Below, one piece after another: positions 9,362 through 17,803 of a stretch of DNA of 64,000 nt (the stretch's first letter is position 1; every line of letters starts with the position of its first letter). A model generated the notes under the pieces. That model was not told the DNA's origin. It ran no database searches and saw nothing but the letters and a program-made list of their open reading frames with translations. Source of the DNA: Dyadobacter sp. CECT 9275. GTDB taxonomy: Bacteria; Bacteroidota; Bacteroidia; Cytophagales; Spirosomataceae. The stretch is from NCBI RefSeq assembly GCF_907164905.1, contig NZ_CAJRAF010000002.1, forward strand, positions 3,930,001 through 3,994,000, given 5' to 3'. Made by a program: the position numbers and the translations under genes.

Positions 9362-10054
9362 ATGGACTTGATTTCGGTATGGACTGATTTTGTCGATCTT
9401 ATCTTCCCCAGATGCTGTGAGGCTTGTAACCGGTCATTGATAGGAAATGAAGAAACGATATGTACTTCCTGCCGCATTTCCCTGCACCGAGTTGGCTCGG
9501 ATAGTATTCACGCTGAAAGCGTGCGGCTGAAATTCGTGCATTTACCCGAAGTGATTTCAACGGCGTCATTTCTGGTTTTTACCAAGAGAGGTAAGGTACA
9601 ACGTCTTTTGCACGCGCTTAAATACGGGAAAGAGCAAAAGGTGGGAGTACTCCTGGGAAAAATGTTGGGGGAAGAAATGAAAATTAACGGAACCATTCCA
9701 GATGCAAACCTGATCCTAAGCGTTCCGTTACACCGCAACCGGTTTAATAAGCGGGGGTATAACCAAAGTGATTTAATAGCAGAAGGATTATCCGCTTCCA
9801 TAGGGATACCGTGGTCGGGGAAGATACTCGAGAGGATAAAGGATACCGAAACCCAAACCGGAAAGGATAAGGCAGAGAGAAGGGAAAATGTGAAAGGAGT
9901 ATTTAAAGTTAAGGAAAACGGGGAAGGGAAAAGTGTCATTCTTGTTGACGATGTACTGACAACCGGGGCTACACTTGAAGCATGTATCCTGGCCCTGCAG
10001 GAGACCGGCTACGCCAGATTCCATGTTCGTACCATTGCCGTTGCAGAACATTAG
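9362..10054 (+). CDS. comF: ComF family phosphoribosyltransferase-like protein
   Basis: A 230-residue cytoplasmic protein. The N-terminus carries a zinc-ribbon-like cysteine set (CCEACNRSL ... CTSCR, about residues 18-41). The C-terminal half is a type I phosphoribosyltransferase fold with the PRPP-binding loop SVILVDDVLTTGATLEAC. The Asp-Asp pair and TTGAT loop are intact. ComF proteins are required for uptake of single-stranded DNA in natural transformation, but many genomes carry them without a shown competence role. It is monocistronic and ends at a strong terminator shared with the convergent gldJ gene. Confidence 0.9.
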   Translation: MDLISVWTDFVDLIFPRCCEACNRSLIGNEETICTSCRISLHRVGSDSIHAESVRLKFVHLPEVISTASFLVFTKRGKVQRLLHALKYGKEQKVGVLLGKMLGEEMKINGTIPDANLILSVPLHRNRFNKRGYNQSDLIAEGLSASIGIPWSGKILERIKDTETQTGKDKAERRENVKGVFKVKENGEGKSVILVDDVLTTGATLEACILALQETGYARFHVRTIAVAEH

Positions 10055-10070
10055 CAGACCTGCATAAAAC

Positions 10071-10103
10071 AAAAGAGGTTGCCATCCGACAACCTCTTTT
10101 TAT
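10071..10103. terminator. Bidirectional intrinsic terminator between comF and gldJ
   Basis: Perfect 11-bp arms (AAAAGAGGTTG and CAACCTCTTTT) enclose an 8-base loop. A T-rich end is formed in both directions, and the site lies exactly between the two convergent stop codons. Confidence 0.88.
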
Positions 10104-10119
10104 CAAATTGATATTTTAA

Positions 10120-11385
10120 TTATTTCTTGCGACCTGTTGAACCCGTTGCGATCATCGCACAGCGGAAACCAACCATTGCCGTAGCAGAATCCTGATCCAT
10201 GTAGCGGCGAGTTCCGGGAGACAACCAGTAGGCAACATCTGCCCAGGAGCCGCCTTTATAAACCCGCAGTTTGTCGTCAACCATTGAGTTGTTGTTTTTG
10301 GTATCGTAATTTTTGGCTTCATCCTGATACCCGTCACGGCGGAAAGAGTTGAGGTCGTTCACATCCGTATTGGATAGTGGGCGGTAAACGTCATACACCC
10401 ATTCGCTTACGTTTCCGGCCATATCGTAAAGCCCGTTGTCGTTTGCCGGGTACGAACGTATTTCCTGGGTTATAATAGCACCGTCATTGGATTTTCCTGC
10501 AATACCCGCATAGTCACCAGGGCCACGTTTGAAGTTGGCAAGCATTGTTCCCTGCTTGCGGCCGCGTGGCTGACGCATGGTGGAACCATCCCAGGGATAA
10601 ATTCTTGAATTGGCCTGATTCTCATCTGAATATTGCGTTCCGATCATTGCCATAGCTGCATACTCAAACTCAGCTTCTGTCGGCAGACGGTATGGAGGCA
10701 TGACATAACCGCTTTCCACGGTCAAACGAGGAGAAGACTCCGCAGAAGCGGTTTCCGCAGCTGCCGCTTTTTTCTTCTTGCCAAAAGACAAACCCTTTTT
10801 CTTGCCTGCTTTCATTCCGGCCGTATTATTAGCCAGCTGCACTGCCGCAGTACGCCAGTTACAGTAATCATTAGCCTGCACCCACGAAACTCCTACAACG
10901 GGATACAAGCGGAAACCGGGGTGACGCAGATACATGGTTACGTAGGAATCATTAAACGACAATTCGTTGAACCAAACGTTGGTATCGGGCAGCGCTTTGC
11001 TATAAAACTCTTCTGATGAATCTTTCTGTACTGCGTTCAGATATTCAAGATAGTGAACGTTGGCGACCTCCGTCTGGTCCATGTAAAAAGACTGGATACT
11101 TACCGTACGCTTTGGATTGTCACGTCTGATCATCACATCCTCCTCCAGAGAACCCATGGTAAAACGGCCTCCTTCTATATATACAAGGTCGGGGCCTGCA
11201 GGTAAAGCTTTGTATTGTTTTACCTGAAATCCATCCTTGCCGTTGTATGCCAACCCTGTTTTAGAGCTGGTTTTGCCAGGCTTTAAACTGGTAGGTTTTT
11301 TCTTCTTGCTACATGAAGTAGCAACTAATAACACAATCAGAATCAGCGCGATCGACCGGGTACCCATCTTTTGCATGCAAATCAT
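10120..11385 (-). CDS. gldJ: Gliding motility / T9SS lipoprotein GldJ
   Basis: A 421-residue lipoprotein. It has a signal sequence with lipobox VATSC (Cys about 25), a lysine-rich linker and a formylglycine-generating-enzyme-like (SUMF1) domain from about residue 65 to the end. The block LVYIEGGRFTMGS, followed by SFYMDQTEVANVHYLEYL and the stretch ALPDTNVWFNELSFND, matches GldJ rather than GldK. GldJ is a periplasmic/outer-membrane lipoprotein that stabilises other Gld components and is needed for T9SS function and gliding. The insert at about 205-240 is rich in Lys and Ala and looks low-complexity. It stands upstream of the ComF terminator and downstream of mfd, with no other gld genes nearby. 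Confidence 0.82.
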   Translation of the reverse strand: MICMQKMGTRSIALILIVLLVATSCSKKKKPTSLKPGKTSSKTGLAYNGKDGFQVKQYKALPAGPDLVYIEGGRFTMGSLEEDVMIRRDNPKRTVSIQSFYMDQTEVANVHYLEYLNAVQKDSSEEFYSKALPDTNVWFNELSFNDSYVTMYLRHPGFRLYPVVGVSWVQANDYCNWRTAAVQLANNTAGMKAGKKKGLSFGKKKKAAAAETASAESSPRLTVESGYVMPPYRLPTEAEFEYAAMAMIGTQYSDENQANSRIYPWDGSTMRQPRGRKQGTMLANFKRGPGDYAGIAGKSNDGAIITQEIRSYPANDNGLYDMAGNVSEWVYDVYRPLSNTDVNDLNSFRRDGYQDEAKNYDTKNNNSMVDDKLRVYKGGSWADVAYWLSPGTRRYMDQDSATAMVGFRCAMIATGSTGRKK

Positions 11386-11432
11386 TGCTTTGAAGTGACT
11401 TAAGTGTTTGGTATTTATAGTATGCGAAACCG

Positions 11433-11440
11433 CAAATGTA
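11433..11440 (-). promoter_or_regulatory. TAnnTTTG -7 element before gldJ
   Basis: TACATTTG on the minus strand, 47 bases before the gldJ start at 11385, within the 87-base gap after mfd. It suggests gldJ has its own promoter. Confidence 0.35.
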
Positions 11441-11472
11441 TGAAATCAATTGTATTTTTTTCTAAAAATCAT

Positions 11473-14400
11473 TTACTGCGTCATTTCCATGAGGATTCTC
11501 CGGGCCTGGTCGATATTTTTCACGTTTTCACAAATCAATATCAACTTCCCTTTCTGATCTTTAAGCGCACTCTCTTTCGGGTATTTCTTAATGTAATCGA
11601 TTACTTTTCCGAACCTGGACGACTGGAAGAACTCATCGTTCTGCGAAGTAACGAAGTACCCTTTTAATGTATTGCTTTTTAAAGTAAGTTTTTCCATATG
11701 AAGGCTTTCCGCTTCCCATCTGAGTCTTACGGTTTTCAGAAGATCTTCTACTTCGGGAGGTATGGGGCCAAAACGATCTTGAACCTCTTTTTCAAATTTA
11801 GTCAATTCTTCCTCTGTTCCAATATTGTCGAGCCGGGTATATAACGAAAGGCGTTCGGAAATATTTTTAACGTAATTATCTGGTATCAAGGTAGCAAAAT
11901 CCGTTTCGATCTGGCAGTCTGGAATCAGTTTTTGGGGTAGCCCCAGTGCAGATTCGAAGAGATCTTTAAACTCGTTATTTTTTAATTCCTGAACGGCCTC
12001 ATCCAGCATTTTATGATAAAGTTCATAACCCAGGTCGTTTACGAAACCGCTTTGCTCAGCACCCAGCAAATTTCCGGCACCCCGGATATCAAGGTCGCGC
12101 ATGGCCACTTTGAAACCGTCCCCGAGTTCTGAGAATTCTTCAAGGGTCTGAAGCCTTTTTCTGGAATCACTGGCAAGGGTAGCTACTGAAGGTGTGAGCA
12201 AATAGCAGAACGCTTTGCGGTTGGATCGCCCCACACGTCCCCGCATCTGGTGCAGGTCCGACATCCCGAACATGTGTGCCGAGTTAATGATAATGGTATT
12301 GGCATTGGGAATATCAATACCCGATTCAATAATATTCGTGGAAACGAGTATGTCATAATCTCCCTCAATAAAAGATACCATTACTTTTTCAAGTTTATCG
12401 CCATCCATCTGTCCGTGTGCTACACCTATTCTTACATCAGGCACAAGCCTCATGATGATGTTGGCTATGGATTCGATATCGTTGACACGGTTGTGTACAA
12501 AAAATACCTGCCCGCCGCGCCTTACTTCAAAACTAATGGCATCCCGGATAAATTCTTCACTGAATGCATGCACCTCCGTGGTAACCGGCTGGCGGTTGGG
12601 TGGTGGTGTGGCTATCACAGAAAGGTCACGAGCACCCATGAGAGAAAAGTGAAGGGTACGCGGAATCGGAGTTGCCGTTAAGGTAAGTACGTCAACGTTT
12701 ACACGCATTTCTTTCAACCTGTCCTTCGCTTTCACACCGAATTTCTGTTCTTCGTCCACAATCAAAAGCCCAAGATCTTTGAACTTCACATCTTTATTGA
12801 GGATTCTGTGCGTACCAATCAGAATGTCTATTTTCCCTTCTTCGGCTTGCTTGAGGGTATCTTTTATTTCCTTAGGAGATTTGAACCGGTTGATATAGCC
12901 CACTTTGGCCGGGAAATCGGCCAGGCGTTCGCTGAAAGTTTTATAATGCTGCATGGCCAGGATCGTTGTCGGTACCAGCACGGCTACCTGCTTGCTGTCG
13001 CAAACGGCTTTGAAAGCAGCTCGTATAGCAATCTCTGTTTTTCCAAAACCAACGTCCCCGCAAACCAGCCTGTCCATCGGATGTGCTTTTTCCATATCCT
13101 CTTTCACATTGGAAGTTGCAGTGGCCTGGTCGGGGGTATCTTCATAAAGAAAGGAAGATTCCAGTTCTGCCTGCATATAGTTGTCCGGTGAAAATGGAAA
13201 ACCGGGTGCCTGCCGCCGTTTGGCGTAGAGTGCAATCAGCTCGTGCGCAATGTCTTTAAGCTGCTTTTTAACCTTGGATTTTTTGGCTTCCCATTCCCCT
13301 GATCCCAGCTTGCTCATGGCAGGCGGTGCCCCTTCCTTGCCGGTATATTTGGCAATTTTATGCAAGTTATGTACACTTACATAGAGGAGGTCATTGTCGC
13401 GGTAAATCAGCCGGATTGCTTCCTGTTCTTTTCCGTTTACATCTTTTCTTTCCAGGCCGGCAAACCGCCCGATGCCGTAATCCACGTGGGTTACAAAGTC
13501 ACCCGGGTGCAGGGATTTAAGCTCCTTCAGGGTGATTGCCTTTGACTTGCTGAATTTTTCCTTTAAACGATACTTGTGAAAACGGGCGAAAATCTGGTGA
13601 TCGGTATAACAGGCAACTTTAAGATTGTCGTCAACAAAGCCTTCCCGCAAAGAGATATGCATCGGCCTGAATTTGACAAAAGGATCCAGATCTTCAAAGA
13701 TCCTTTCCAGGCGGTCAAGCTGCTTGGGTTGTTCGGAAGCGATGATATTCACAAATCCTTTCGACTGATTCTCTGAAAGGTCGTCCAGCAGCCTTTTGAA
13801 ATCTTTATTAAAGGAAGGCTGGGGTTTAGCGGTATAGGGGAGTTTGCTTTCGGTTTTAAAATAAAACCTTTTTCCGAACTCAACGGTTTTGAAGCGTTTG
13901 ACCTGATTCAGAAAGCCACGCCGGGTCTCAAATAGTTCTGGTGGGCTGGAAACGATCTGAACGCCACCGCCGGTAACTTCTTCCAGGGCTTTTTCTGCTT
14001 TTTCGAAACACTTTTCAATTACCTCGAGGGTAAGTTCGGTATCCTTGAACCACAGGACGGTGTCATCCGCAAAGAAATTCAGAAAGGACTCGCGCGTTTC
14101 GTGAATGAGCTTTTGCTGTATATCCGGGACAATATTAATCTGCCCAACACTTTCTATGGATAGCTGGGTATCCGGGTCGAACGAGCGGATACTTTCTACT
14201 TCGTCCCCGAAGAGCTCAATACGGAACGGATGTTCGCTGGCAAAAGAAAATACATCCAGGATACCTCCGCGGACAGAGAACTGGCCGGCTTCAAAAACGA
14301 AGTCGGTAATCTCAAACCCATAACTGTTCAGGAATTCTGTGAGAAACGACGGATCCAGTTTTTCTCCTACTTTCACCTGAAAGGTATTGGCCTGAAGCGA

Positions 14401-14880
14401 CCGTTTGTTGATCACTTTCTCAAAAAGTGCCTCAGGGTAGGTCACAATTTGCACAGGGCCTGCTTTGGTTACATTCAGCTTATTCAGTATTTCACCCCTC
14501 ATCAGCACGTTGGCGTTGTCAACTTCCTCGTAATGGTAGGGTCTTTTGTAGGAAGTAGGGTAAAAAAGTACTTCGGTTTGGCCCAGAAGGTTCTGAAGGT
14601 CATTCTGAAAATAGGCGGCCTCTTCTCTGTCGGTCAATATATACAGGGAAGGTTTTCTTTTTTTTTGCTGAACTGCCGCGCATACCACGGCATCCAGGCT
14701 GCCAACGAGCCCTTTGATCTGAAGATGTGCCGCTTCCGGATTTTTTGATTCGATCTGGGACACGAAACTGTCCAGATAACTATCGCCGCCGTATAAGGTT
14801 AATAAGTCTTTAACTTCCAATGAATTTGCTGCTTTGATGATTGGTGATGCGCCTGATGCAGATGTCGGGCAAATTTTCAT
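11473..14880 (-). CDS. mfd: Transcription-repair coupling factor Mfd
   Basis: An 1135-residue DNA translocase that removes stalled RNA polymerase and recruits UvrA. The domains run in standard order. A UvrB-like N-terminal module comes first. The RNA polymerase interaction domain opens at LHPGDFVTHVDYGIG. The RecG-like motor has Walker A GDVGFGKTE and the DEEQKFG box, then TATPIPRTLHFS and the translocation motif region GRVGRS. A C-terminal TRCF domain ends the protein. An ATG at 14955 would add 25 residues with no family resemblance, so the ATG at 14880, preceded by a G-rich stretch, is preferred. The gene reads alone on the minus strand and precedes gldJ. Confidence 0.96.
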   Translation of the reverse strand: MKICPTSASGASPIIKAANSLEVKDLLTLYGGDSYLDSFVSQIESKNPEAAHLQIKGLVGSLDAVVCAAVQQKKRKPSLYILTDREEAAYFQNDLQNLLGQTEVLFYPTSYKRPYHYEEVDNANVLMRGEILNKLNVTKAGPVQIVTYPEALFEKVINKRSLQANTFQVKVGEKLDPSFLTEFLNSYGFEITDFVFEAGQFSVRGGILDVFSFASEHPFRIELFGDEVESIRSFDPDTQLSIESVGQINIVPDIQQKLIHETRESFLNFFADDTVLWFKDTELTLEVIEKCFEKAEKALEEVTGGGVQIVSSPPELFETRRGFLNQVKRFKTVEFGKRFYFKTESKLPYTAKPQPSFNKDFKRLLDDLSENQSKGFVNIIASEQPKQLDRLERIFEDLDPFVKFRPMHISLREGFVDDNLKVACYTDHQIFARFHKYRLKEKFSKSKAITLKELKSLHPGDFVTHVDYGIGRFAGLERKDVNGKEQEAIRLIYRDNDLLYVSVHNLHKIAKYTGKEGAPPAMSKLGSGEWEAKKSKVKKQLKDIAHELIALYAKRRQAPGFPFSPDNYMQAELESSFLYEDTPDQATATSNVKEDMEKAHPMDRLVCGDVGFGKTEIAIRAAFKAVCDSKQVAVLVPTTILAMQHYKTFSERLADFPAKVGYINRFKSPKEIKDTLKQAEEGKIDILIGTHRILNKDVKFKDLGLLIVDEEQKFGVKAKDRLKEMRVNVDVLTLTATPIPRTLHFSLMGARDLSVIATPPPNRQPVTTEVHAFSEEFIRDAISFEVRRGGQVFFVHNRVNDIESIANIIMRLVPDVRIGVAHGQMDGDKLEKVMVSFIEGDYDILVSTNIIESGIDIPNANTIIINSAHMFGMSDLHQMRGRVGRSNRKAFCYLLTPSVATLASDSRKRLQTLEEFSELGDGFKVAMRDLDIRGAGNLLGAEQSGFVNDLGYELYHKMLDEAVQELKNNEFKDLFESALGLPQKLIPDCQIETDFATLIPDNYVKNISERLSLYTRLDNIGTEEELTKFEKEVQDRFGPIPPEVEDLLKTVRLRWEAESLHMEKLTLKSNTLKGYFVTSQNDEFFQSSRFGKVIDYIKKYPKESALKDQKGKLILICENVKNIDQARRILMEMTQ

Positions 14881-14993
14881 GCCCTGATTCCCCCCTGCAA
14901 TCAAAACGCAAAAAGCCGCGACAGGAAATTTCCCGTCCGGCAAATAGGGTAACAACAGTTTTTTTGCTTTTGTTTACCGTTATTTATGATTTA

Positions 14994-15001
14994 CAAAAGT
15001 A
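14994..15001 (-). promoter_or_regulatory. TAnnTTTG -7 element before mfd
   Basis: TACTTTTG on the minus strand in the divergent mfd/pnuC gap, 113 bases upstream of the preferred mfd start. No -33 box is clear. Confidence 0.3.
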
Positions 15002-15052
15002 AGCTGATCAGAACGGATTTTTCTGACATACTATATTATTCTTTTTTTATTA

Positions 15053-15667
15053 ATGATTGACTGGTTAAATCATTCCATTTCCCTTGCAGGGCTCGCTACT
15101 ACCCCACTTGAGATACTGGGTTTTATAACCGGTGCGATCTGTGTGTACCTTAATACCCGGCAAAATGTACTGGGCTGGTTTTTCGGTATTATTAATGCCG
15201 TACTATACGCTGTAGTTTTCTGGCAGGTACACCTGTATGCGGATATGGGGCTACAGGGATACTATTTTTTGACAAGTATTTATGGATGGTGGATATGGCT
15301 ATTTGGCGGAACCAGCCATGACGGGATCCGGGTCACCCGGACACCAGCAAGGCTCTATGGGGTTTTTGCGGCTATTTTCATCGGGACTACTTTGCTCTGG
15401 GGATATCTGCTGGGTACTTATACCAACGCCAGCCTCACTTATGCGGATTCCGCGCTCACCGTCGCCAGTCTGATCGGTCAATGGATGATGGCGCGGAAGT
15501 ATCTGGAAAACTGGCTGATATGGATCGCGGCTGATGCCTGTTACGTTGGTATGTATTTTTATAAGGGCCTGCACCTTACAGCCGTATTATATTTTGTATT
15601 CCTCATCCTGGCCTGGATGGGATATGTCGGTTGGAAAAAGGACTTGAGCCAAACGATCCTGGAATAA
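15053..15667 (+). CDS. pnuC: PnuC-family nicotinamide riboside transporter
   Basis: A 204-residue polytopic inner-membrane protein with about seven hydrophobic helices. The family signatures are visible: LEILGFITGAICVYLNTRQN near residue 20, WFFGIINAVLYAVVFWQ, and the late DACYVGMYFYKGLHLTAVLYFVFL. PnuC proteins take up nicotinamide riboside (or thiamine, as PnuT) by facilitated diffusion driven by intracellular phosphorylation. No TPP-riboswitch-like structure was recognised in the 97-base leader, so nicotinamide riboside is the default guess, but substrate is not certain. No NadR-type kinase gene is adjacent. It converges closely with the barstar gene. Confidence 0.9.
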   Translation: MIDWLNHSISLAGLATTPLEILGFITGAICVYLNTRQNVLGWFFGIINAVLYAVVFWQVHLYADMGLQGYYFLTSIYGWWIWLFGGTSHDGIRVTRTPARLYGVFAAIFIGTTLLWGYLLGTYTNASLTYADSALTVASLIGQWMMARKYLENWLIWIAADACYVGMYFYKGLHLTAVLYFVFLILAWMGYVGWKKDLSQTILE

Positions 15668-15672
15668 GGTAC

Positions 15673-15695
15673 CGGTTTTATATTATTTTAAACCG
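15673..15695. terminator. Weak hairpin at the pnuC/barstar convergence
   Basis: CGGTTT and AAACCG arms with an AT-rich 11-base loop overlap the last barstar codons. It could act as a short bidirectional terminator, but the stem is only six pairs. Confidence 0.3.
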
Positions 15696-16118
15696 AATTT
15701 CCTGTTCTTCCAGCAAGGTCCGGATGCGGGCAGAATCGTCGAAAATAATTTTGAGTTCTTTTTTGTGCACCTCTTCATCCTCGTCCATCCATTTCCAGTC
15801 CTCAGCCGTTGCATCCAGGATATCAATAATGGTCAGGATTTTATCGGTAGAGCGTTCCTTCTGAAGCCAGTCAGCGGAGTTGGTGATAAGGATAATGACC
15901 TTTTCCTGTTCTATCCAGTCCAGGTCGTTCAGGAGTTCATCCAGGGCATCCAGGTTGTTGCCGGCATCTTCCGGAAAATTCATGGTTACAGCTATTTCCT
16001 CATAAAAGTCTTTTAGTGAAGTTGTTTTTTTCCCATCCAGTATACCGATAAATGCTTCTGGAAATGTTTTGGAAACCGTTTCGGGGTTTGTGGTGAGAAA
16101 AAAATGTGTATTTTTCAT
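15678..16118 (-). CDS. Barstar-like ribonuclease inhibitor
   Basis: A 146-residue cytoplasmic protein of the barstar (barnase inhibitor) family, with extra N-terminal and C-terminal residues compared with the 89-residue archetype. The key helix is FPEDAGNNLDALDELLNDL. The Asp in NNLDAL aligns with barstar Asp35, which plugs the RNase active site; the Asp39 position is Glu here. The following strand VIILITNSADWL matches the core. No signal peptide is seen, as expected for an inhibitor protecting the producer. It lies 51 bases downstream of the secreted RNase gene on the same strand, which strongly supports a cognate pair. Confidence 0.85.
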   Translation of the reverse strand: MKNTHFFLTTNPETVSKTFPEAFIGILDGKKTTSLKDFYEEIAVTMNFPEDAGNNLDALDELLNDLDWIEQEKVIILITNSADWLQKERSTDKILTIIDILDATAEDWKWMDEDEEVHKKELKIIFDDSARIRTLLEEQEIRFKII

Positions 16119-16169
16119 GATGGTTTTTTAATGGTGATCAGAACCTGGAATGAACTTGTAAAGATAATT

Positions 16170-16583
16170 TTATTTGATCTCTGTAAAAGAACTGTAATGG
16201 TCACTTGTATACCAGGCTCTTTGGTCCGCGCTGGTGACGAGGCGTTCCGGGCCTCTGTTTTTTTCAGGTTTTTTGGGGTTTACATCCCATTCCCGGTATT
16301 TCATCGGGCGCCCGTCAGGGCCGTTAATCGGAAGCAGCTTTTCATAGTTTCCGAATTTTCTGCCGCCAATATGCCCTTCAGGGGCTTTTCCATGGGCCCT
16401 GATGTAATTTAAAACCTTATAGGCCTTTAGAGGTACCTTTTGATTTTTCCGCTGAGTCTGCTGATTTTGCGCTGTTCCGTTATTTTGAAGAGAATTGTTC
16501 CCGGGCAAGCTCAGAGCCGGGAGTGATATCAGGAGCAGTAAAATAAAGGTTTTGTACAAACCGGCAGCTATCCGTTCTTTCAT
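16170..16583 (-). CDS. Secreted barnase-like ribonuclease
   Basis: A 137-residue protein with a signal peptide (about 1-26), a Gln/Asn-rich linker (about 29-50) and a compact microbial ribonuclease domain. The catalytic set of barnase is visible: Glu98 in YREWDVN (barnase Glu73), Arg110 and Arg114 in NRGPERLV (Arg83 and Arg87) and His129 in TSDHYSSFT (His102). The domain should therefore be an active guanyl-preferring RNase released to the periplasm or outside. No T6SS or T9SS sorting domain is attached. The barstar-like gene follows on the same strand. Possible roles are nutrient scavenging from RNA or competition; the sequence does not decide. Confidence 0.88.
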   Translation of the reverse strand: MKERIAAGLYKTFILLLLISLPALSLPGNNSLQNNGTAQNQQTQRKNQKVPLKAYKVLNYIRAHGKAPEGHIGGRKFGNYEKLLPINGPDGRPMKYREWDVNPKKPEKNRGPERLVTSADQRAWYTSDHYSSFTEIK

Positions 16584-16606
16584 TTTGTAAAGGTAAGATA
16601 CATAAA

Positions 16607-16637
16607 AAACCCCGCTGCCGGGAAGGAAGCGAGGTTT
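16607..16637 (-). terminator. Intrinsic terminator on the minus strand before the RNase gene
   Basis: A 10-bp stem with one mismatch, then six Ts on the minus strand. It should end transcripts of the small isomerase-like gene at 16653, so the RNase/barstar pair needs its own promoter. Confidence 0.7.
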
Positions 16638-16652
16638 CTGAAATGGTACGTA

Positions 16653-16949
16653 TTAATTTAAAGAGAACATCGGCAGCCTGAGTGCAACCACGTTGTTGAA
16701 CATCAGTTTGCTGATTTTAGGATCCATGAAATCTATCAGCGGAAACTCTGAAATGAGAGTCATCACCTCAAATTCACTTTCAGCCCTAACCACACACCAG
16801 AGTTTGGAATAATCGTCGGACAATGCGTAAGACATCAGCCGCCCCTGTTCCATCATCTCATTGATTTTCTTTCTCTGAGCTGGTATCCTCGCTGTAAATT
16901 CTTCCGACATCACGGCCGGAAGCATAATTTCAACCATATATTGGCTCAT
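16653..16949 (-). CDS. Muconolactone isomerase-like small protein
   Basis: A 98-residue protein with the ferredoxin-like fold pattern of the muconolactone delta-isomerase family: an opening strand QYMVEIMLP, a helix FTARIPAQRKKINEMMEQGRL, the strand WCVVRAESEFEVMTLISEFPLIDFM and a hydrophobic end. Catechol-pathway genes are absent nearby, so a role in aromatic degradation is not supported. Many Bacteroidota carry such stand-alone proteins of unknown role. It is monocistronic, with a terminator just after its stop. Confidence 0.7.
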   Translation of the reverse strand: MSQYMVEIMLPAVMSEEFTARIPAQRKKINEMMEQGRLMSYALSDDYSKLWCVVRAESEFEVMTLISEFPLIDFMDPKISKLMFNNVVALRLPMFSLN

Positions 16950-17233
16950 AACACGATAGAAGTTTAGGTGAATAATAATTAACCCGGGCTTTATCCTTAT
17001 TGATTATAAAAGCATCTGTACTGCGTATTAGTTCCGTTATGGTTTAAAGGTTTACAGATGATGCGAATATGATTTTATTTTCAAACGTTTCCAACTATTC
17101 CTTTGTTTAGTTTGTCAATAACTGTTGAGAAGAGCAGCGATTGTCAGGATATCAGGATTGGCTTAAAAAACAGATATGGATATCTTTGGAAGAACTTTGT
17201 AACATAACCGAACGAAGCACCCCTAAACTTCGG

Positions 17234-17803
17234 ATGATATTTAACGAACAGGATTTGGTGATAGGCTGCAAACAGCGTAACCGCGTCGCCCAGAAACAGC
17301 TTTATGATGTTTATGGGGGAAAGTTGTTTGCTATATGCCTGAGATATACCAAAAACCGTACGGATGCAGAGGATGTCCTGCAGGAAGCGTTTATCAAAAT
17401 ATATGAGAATATAGATTCCTTCAGAAACGATTCCCCGCTGGAATACTGGTTAAGATCAGTAGCAGTGAATACCGCCCTGAACCACCTGAGACAGCAGAAG
17501 TACTGGAAAGAATTTGACGACATAGACGTGCACCAGAACGGCATTGCAGATACAGAAATCACACTGGGCGATTTTCACATGCAGCAGCTGATGGTCTTTA
17601 TTAAAGAGTTACCGGCCGGGTGCCAGACCATTTTTAATCTCTATGCCATTGAGGGATATCAGCATAATGAAATTGCCCAGAAATTAGGAATATCAGAAGG
17701 AACCTCCAAGTCGCAATATGCACGGGCAAGAGGCTTACTTCAGCAGAAATTGAATAAAGAAAAAAGATTTGATGATGGATCCGTCCGAAAAACACAGTTT
17801 TGA
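17234..17803 (+). CDS. RNA polymerase ECF-type sigma factor
   Basis: A 189-residue sigma-70 family protein. Region 2 is seen as LYDVYGGKLFAICLRYTKNRTDAEDVLQEAFIKIYENIDSF and region 4 as LPAGCQTIFNLYAIEGYQHNEIAQKLGISEGTSKSQYARAR (quoted in parts only here by position: about residues 22-62 and 127-168). Translation could be read from a TTG at 17141, but the ATG at 17234 gives the usual family length and is preferred. It overlaps the next gene by 32 bases, so the two are translationally coupled. The partner begins with an anti-sigma-like segment, suggesting membrane-controlled release of this sigma. Target promoters are unknown. Confidence 0.9.
   Translation: MIFNEQDLVIGCKQRNRVAQKQLYDVYGGKLFAICLRYTKNRTDAEDVLQEAFIKIYENIDSFRNDSPLEYWLRSVAVNTALNHLRQQKYWKEFDDIDVHQNGIADTEITLGDFHMQQLMVFIKELPAGCQTIFNLYAIEGYQHNEIAQKLGISEGTSKSQYARARGLLQQKLNKEKRFDDGSVRKTQF

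Noticed and set aside
12250..12681. Open frame of 143 codons on the plus strand inside mfd
   Set aside because: It is antisense to conserved helicase motifs, has no family resemblance and no promoter; it is a shadow of mfd coding bias.
14881..14955. 25-residue N-terminal extension of Mfd from ATG 14955
   Set aside because: The extension has no similarity to Mfd N-termini and the ATG at 14880 gives a standard length.
14956..15052. TPP riboswitch before pnuC
   Set aside because: The 97-base leader is AT-rich and I do not see the conserved CTGAGA core of a thi-box.
17141..17233. Longer sigma factor start at TTG 17141
   Set aside because: The added 31 residues are not sigma-like and an ATG at 17234 gives the family length.
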